In this document: piece by piece, positions 62,101 through 64,000 of the stretch
Layout of the letters: every line of letters starts with the position of its first letter
How positions within the stretch are numbered: the stretch's first letter is position 1
DNA from: Microglena sp. YARC
Lineage: Eukaryota > Chlorophyta > Chlorophyceae > Chlamydomonadales > Chlamydomonadaceae
Assembly: GCA_022414725.1 (NCBI GenBank)
Contig: CM039462.1
Span: 61,319,311 to 61,383,310, forward strand
DNA length: 64,000 nucleotides
Direction of reading: 5' to 3'
The notes under the pieces: generated by a model
The model's input: the letters and a program-made list of their open reading frames with translations, nothing else
Databases searched by the model: none
What the model was told of the DNA's origin: nothing
Translations under genes and position numbers: made by a program

Positions 62101-64000
62101 ACTAGCAGTCTTTGGGGTGCTAGTGTGCTACTAGCAGTCTTTGGGGTGCTAGTGTGCTACTAGCAGTCTTTGGGGTGCTAGTGTGCTACTAGCAGTCTTT
62201 GGGGTGCTAGTGTGCTACTAGCAGTCTTTGGGGTGCTAGTGTGCTGCGACTAGCAGTCTTTTGGTGCTAGGTGCTATGTGTAGTGTGCTACTAGCAGTCT
62301 TTGGGGGGTGCTACTAGTGTGCATACTAGCAGTCTTTGGGTGGCTAGTGTGCTACTAGCAGTCTTTGGGGTGCTAGTGTGCTACTAGCAGTCTTTGGGTG
62401 CTAGTGTGCTACTAGCAGTCTTTGGGGTGCTAGTGCTACTAGCAGTCTTTGGGGTGCTAGTGTGCTACTAGCAGTCTTTGGGGTGCTAGTGTGCTACTAG
62501 CAGTCTTTGGGGTGCTAGTGTGGCTCCTAGCAGTCTGTTGGGGTGCTAGTGTGCTACTAGCAGTCTTTGGGGTGCTAGTGTGCTACTAGCAGTCTTTGGG
62601 GTGCTAGTGTGCTACTAGCAGTCTTTGGGGTGCTAGTGTGCTACTAGCAGTCTTTGGGGTGCTAGTGTGCTCCTAGCAGTCTTTGGGGTGCTAGTGTGCT
62701 ATCCTAGCAGTCTTTGGGTGCTAGTGTGCTCCTAGCAGTCTTTGGGTGCTAGTGTGCTACTAGCAGTCTTTGGGGTGCTAGTGTGGCTACTAGCAGTCTT
62801 TGGGGCTAGGTTGATGCTACTAGCAGTCTTTGGGGTGCTTTAGTGTGTAGCCAGTCTTTGGGGTGCTAGTGTGCTACTAGCAGTCTTTGGGGTGATAGTG
62901 CTAGCAGTCTTGGGGTGGGTGTGTGCTACTAGCAGTCTTGGGTGCTAGTGTGCTACTAGCAGTCTTTGGCTAGGTGCTAGCAGTGGGTGCTACTAGCATC
63001 CTAGTGTGCTACTAGCAGTACTTTGGGGTGCTAGTGTGCTACTAGCAGTCTTTGGGTGCTAGTGCGCTAGTCTAGCAGTCTTTGGGTGCTAGTGTGCTAC
63101 TAGCAGTCTTTTGGGGTGCTAGTGTGCTACTAGCAGTGCTAGTATGCTACTATTCAGTCTTTGGGGTGCTAGTGTGCCTAGCAGTCTTTGGGGTGCTAGT
63201 CTTTGTGCTATGCTACTAGCAGTCTTTGGGGTGCTAGTGTGCTAACTAGCAGTCTTTGGGGTGCTAGTGTGCTACTAGCAGTCTTTGGGGTGCTAGTGTG
63301 CTACTAGCAGTCTTTGGGGTGCTAGTGTGCTACTAGCAGTCTTTGGGGTGCTAGTGTGCTACTAGCAGTCTTTGGGGTGCTAGTGTGCTACTAGCAGTCT
63401 TTGGGGTGCTAGTATGCTCCTAGCAGTCTTTGGGGTGCTAGTGTGCTCCTAGCAGTCTTTGGGGTGCTAGTGTGCTACTAGCAGTCTTTGGGGTGCTAGT
63501 GTGCTACTAGCAGTCTTTGGGGGTGCTAGTGTGCTACTAGCAGTCTTTGGGGTGCTAGTGTGCTACTAGCAGTCTTTGGGGTGCTAGTGTGCTACTAGCA
63601 GTTCTTTGGGGTGCTAGTGTGCTACTAGCAGTCTTTGGGGTGCTAGTGTGCTACTAGCAGTCTTTGGGGTGCTAGTGTGCTAGCAGTCTGGGCTAGCTAC
63701 AGTCTTTGGGGTGCTAGTGTGCTACTAGCAGTCTTTGGGGTGCTAGTGTGCTACTAGCAGTCTTTGGGGTGCTAGTGTGCTATCCTAGCAGTCTTTGGGT
63801 CTTTGGGGTGCTGCTACTAGCAGGGTGTGCTAGCGCTAGTGTGCTACTAGCAGTCTTTGGGTGCTAGGTGCTAGTGTGCTACTAGCAGTCTTTGGGGTGC
63901 TAGTGTGCTACTAGCAGTCTTTGGGGTGCTAGTGTGCTACTAGCAGTCTTTGGGGTGCTAGTGTGCTCACTAGCAAAGTCTTTGGGGTGCTAGTGTGCTA
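59171..64000. repeat. 29-bp satellite array with internal hairpin, ~165 units to window end
   Basis: The unit is GTCTTTGGGGTGCTAGTGTG + CTACTAGCA. Arms GCTAGT and ACTAGC are inverted repeats around GTGCT. Variants include CTCCTAG and loss of one G (28 bp). 62060-63110 and 63660-63860 show many indels; the flanks are near-identical. The array is still running at 64000. Confidence 0.95.

Overview
The window looks like nuclear DNA of a green-lineage eukaryote, most likely a unicellular green alga. The evidence is spliced genes with GT-AG introns, a plant/algal-type prolyl 4-hydroxylase carrying a ShKT domain, short TTTAGGG-like (plant/algal telomere type) tracts, a tRNA-derived SINE, a non-autonomous TIR transposon family and a LINE remnant. 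The style (poly-C tracts, introns stuffed with tandem repeats) recalls a large repeat-rich prasinophyte genome; that placement is inference only. Most long open frames here are read-through of microsatellites and are not genes.

Layout. (1) Positions 1-10383, minus strand: a prolyl 4-hydroxylase (P4H) paralogue running off the left edge. Four exons are clear or probable (signal peptide 10314-10383; 3331-3383; 1606-1702; 640-807), separated by satellites. (2) Positions 11593-28801, plus strand: a complete 11-exon P4H-ShKT gene in which all splice phases agree, predicting 377 aa. The two P4H genes are head to head. (3) Positions 28802-36900: mostly dispersed repeats, purine-rich tracts, a LINE remnant and one or two unrecognised gene fragments. 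(4) Positions 36904-51040, minus strand: a complete 8-exon MLH3 (MutL-gamma mismatch-repair/meiotic endonuclease subunit) gene predicting about 3293 aa, more than twice the usual size, because a single 7.9-kb exon holds several in-frame repeat arrays. (5) Positions 51494-56601, plus strand: a 3-exon cyclin-fold protein gene, divergent from MLH3. (6) Positions 56760-64000: minisatellites, ending in about 4.8 kb of a 29-bp satellite whose unit contains an inverted repeat.

The strongest unusual signal is structural. In the P4H genes, and partly in MLH3 and the cyclin gene, most introns are filled with tandem copies of the neighbouring exon boundary (the last or first 20-80 nt of the exon plus its splice site). 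The two P4H paralogues differ in intron positions exactly where such arrays sit. This resembles intron birth and growth by tandem duplication of splice-site-containing segments, caught at many stages in one locus. Other notable items are a 1-kb island of palindromic modules in P4H intron 4, two foldback elements with telomere-like cores, an inverted block of boundary repeats in the cyclin intron, and an in-frame stop inside a coding minisatellite of the cyclin gene.

Functionally, the P4H genes would act in the secretory pathway (hydroxyproline in cell-wall or extracellular proteins). MLH3 acts with MLH1 in mismatch repair and meiotic recombination. The cyclin would partner a kinase, probably transcription related. 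No operon-like functional link is implied; the only shared architecture is the two divergent gene pairs.
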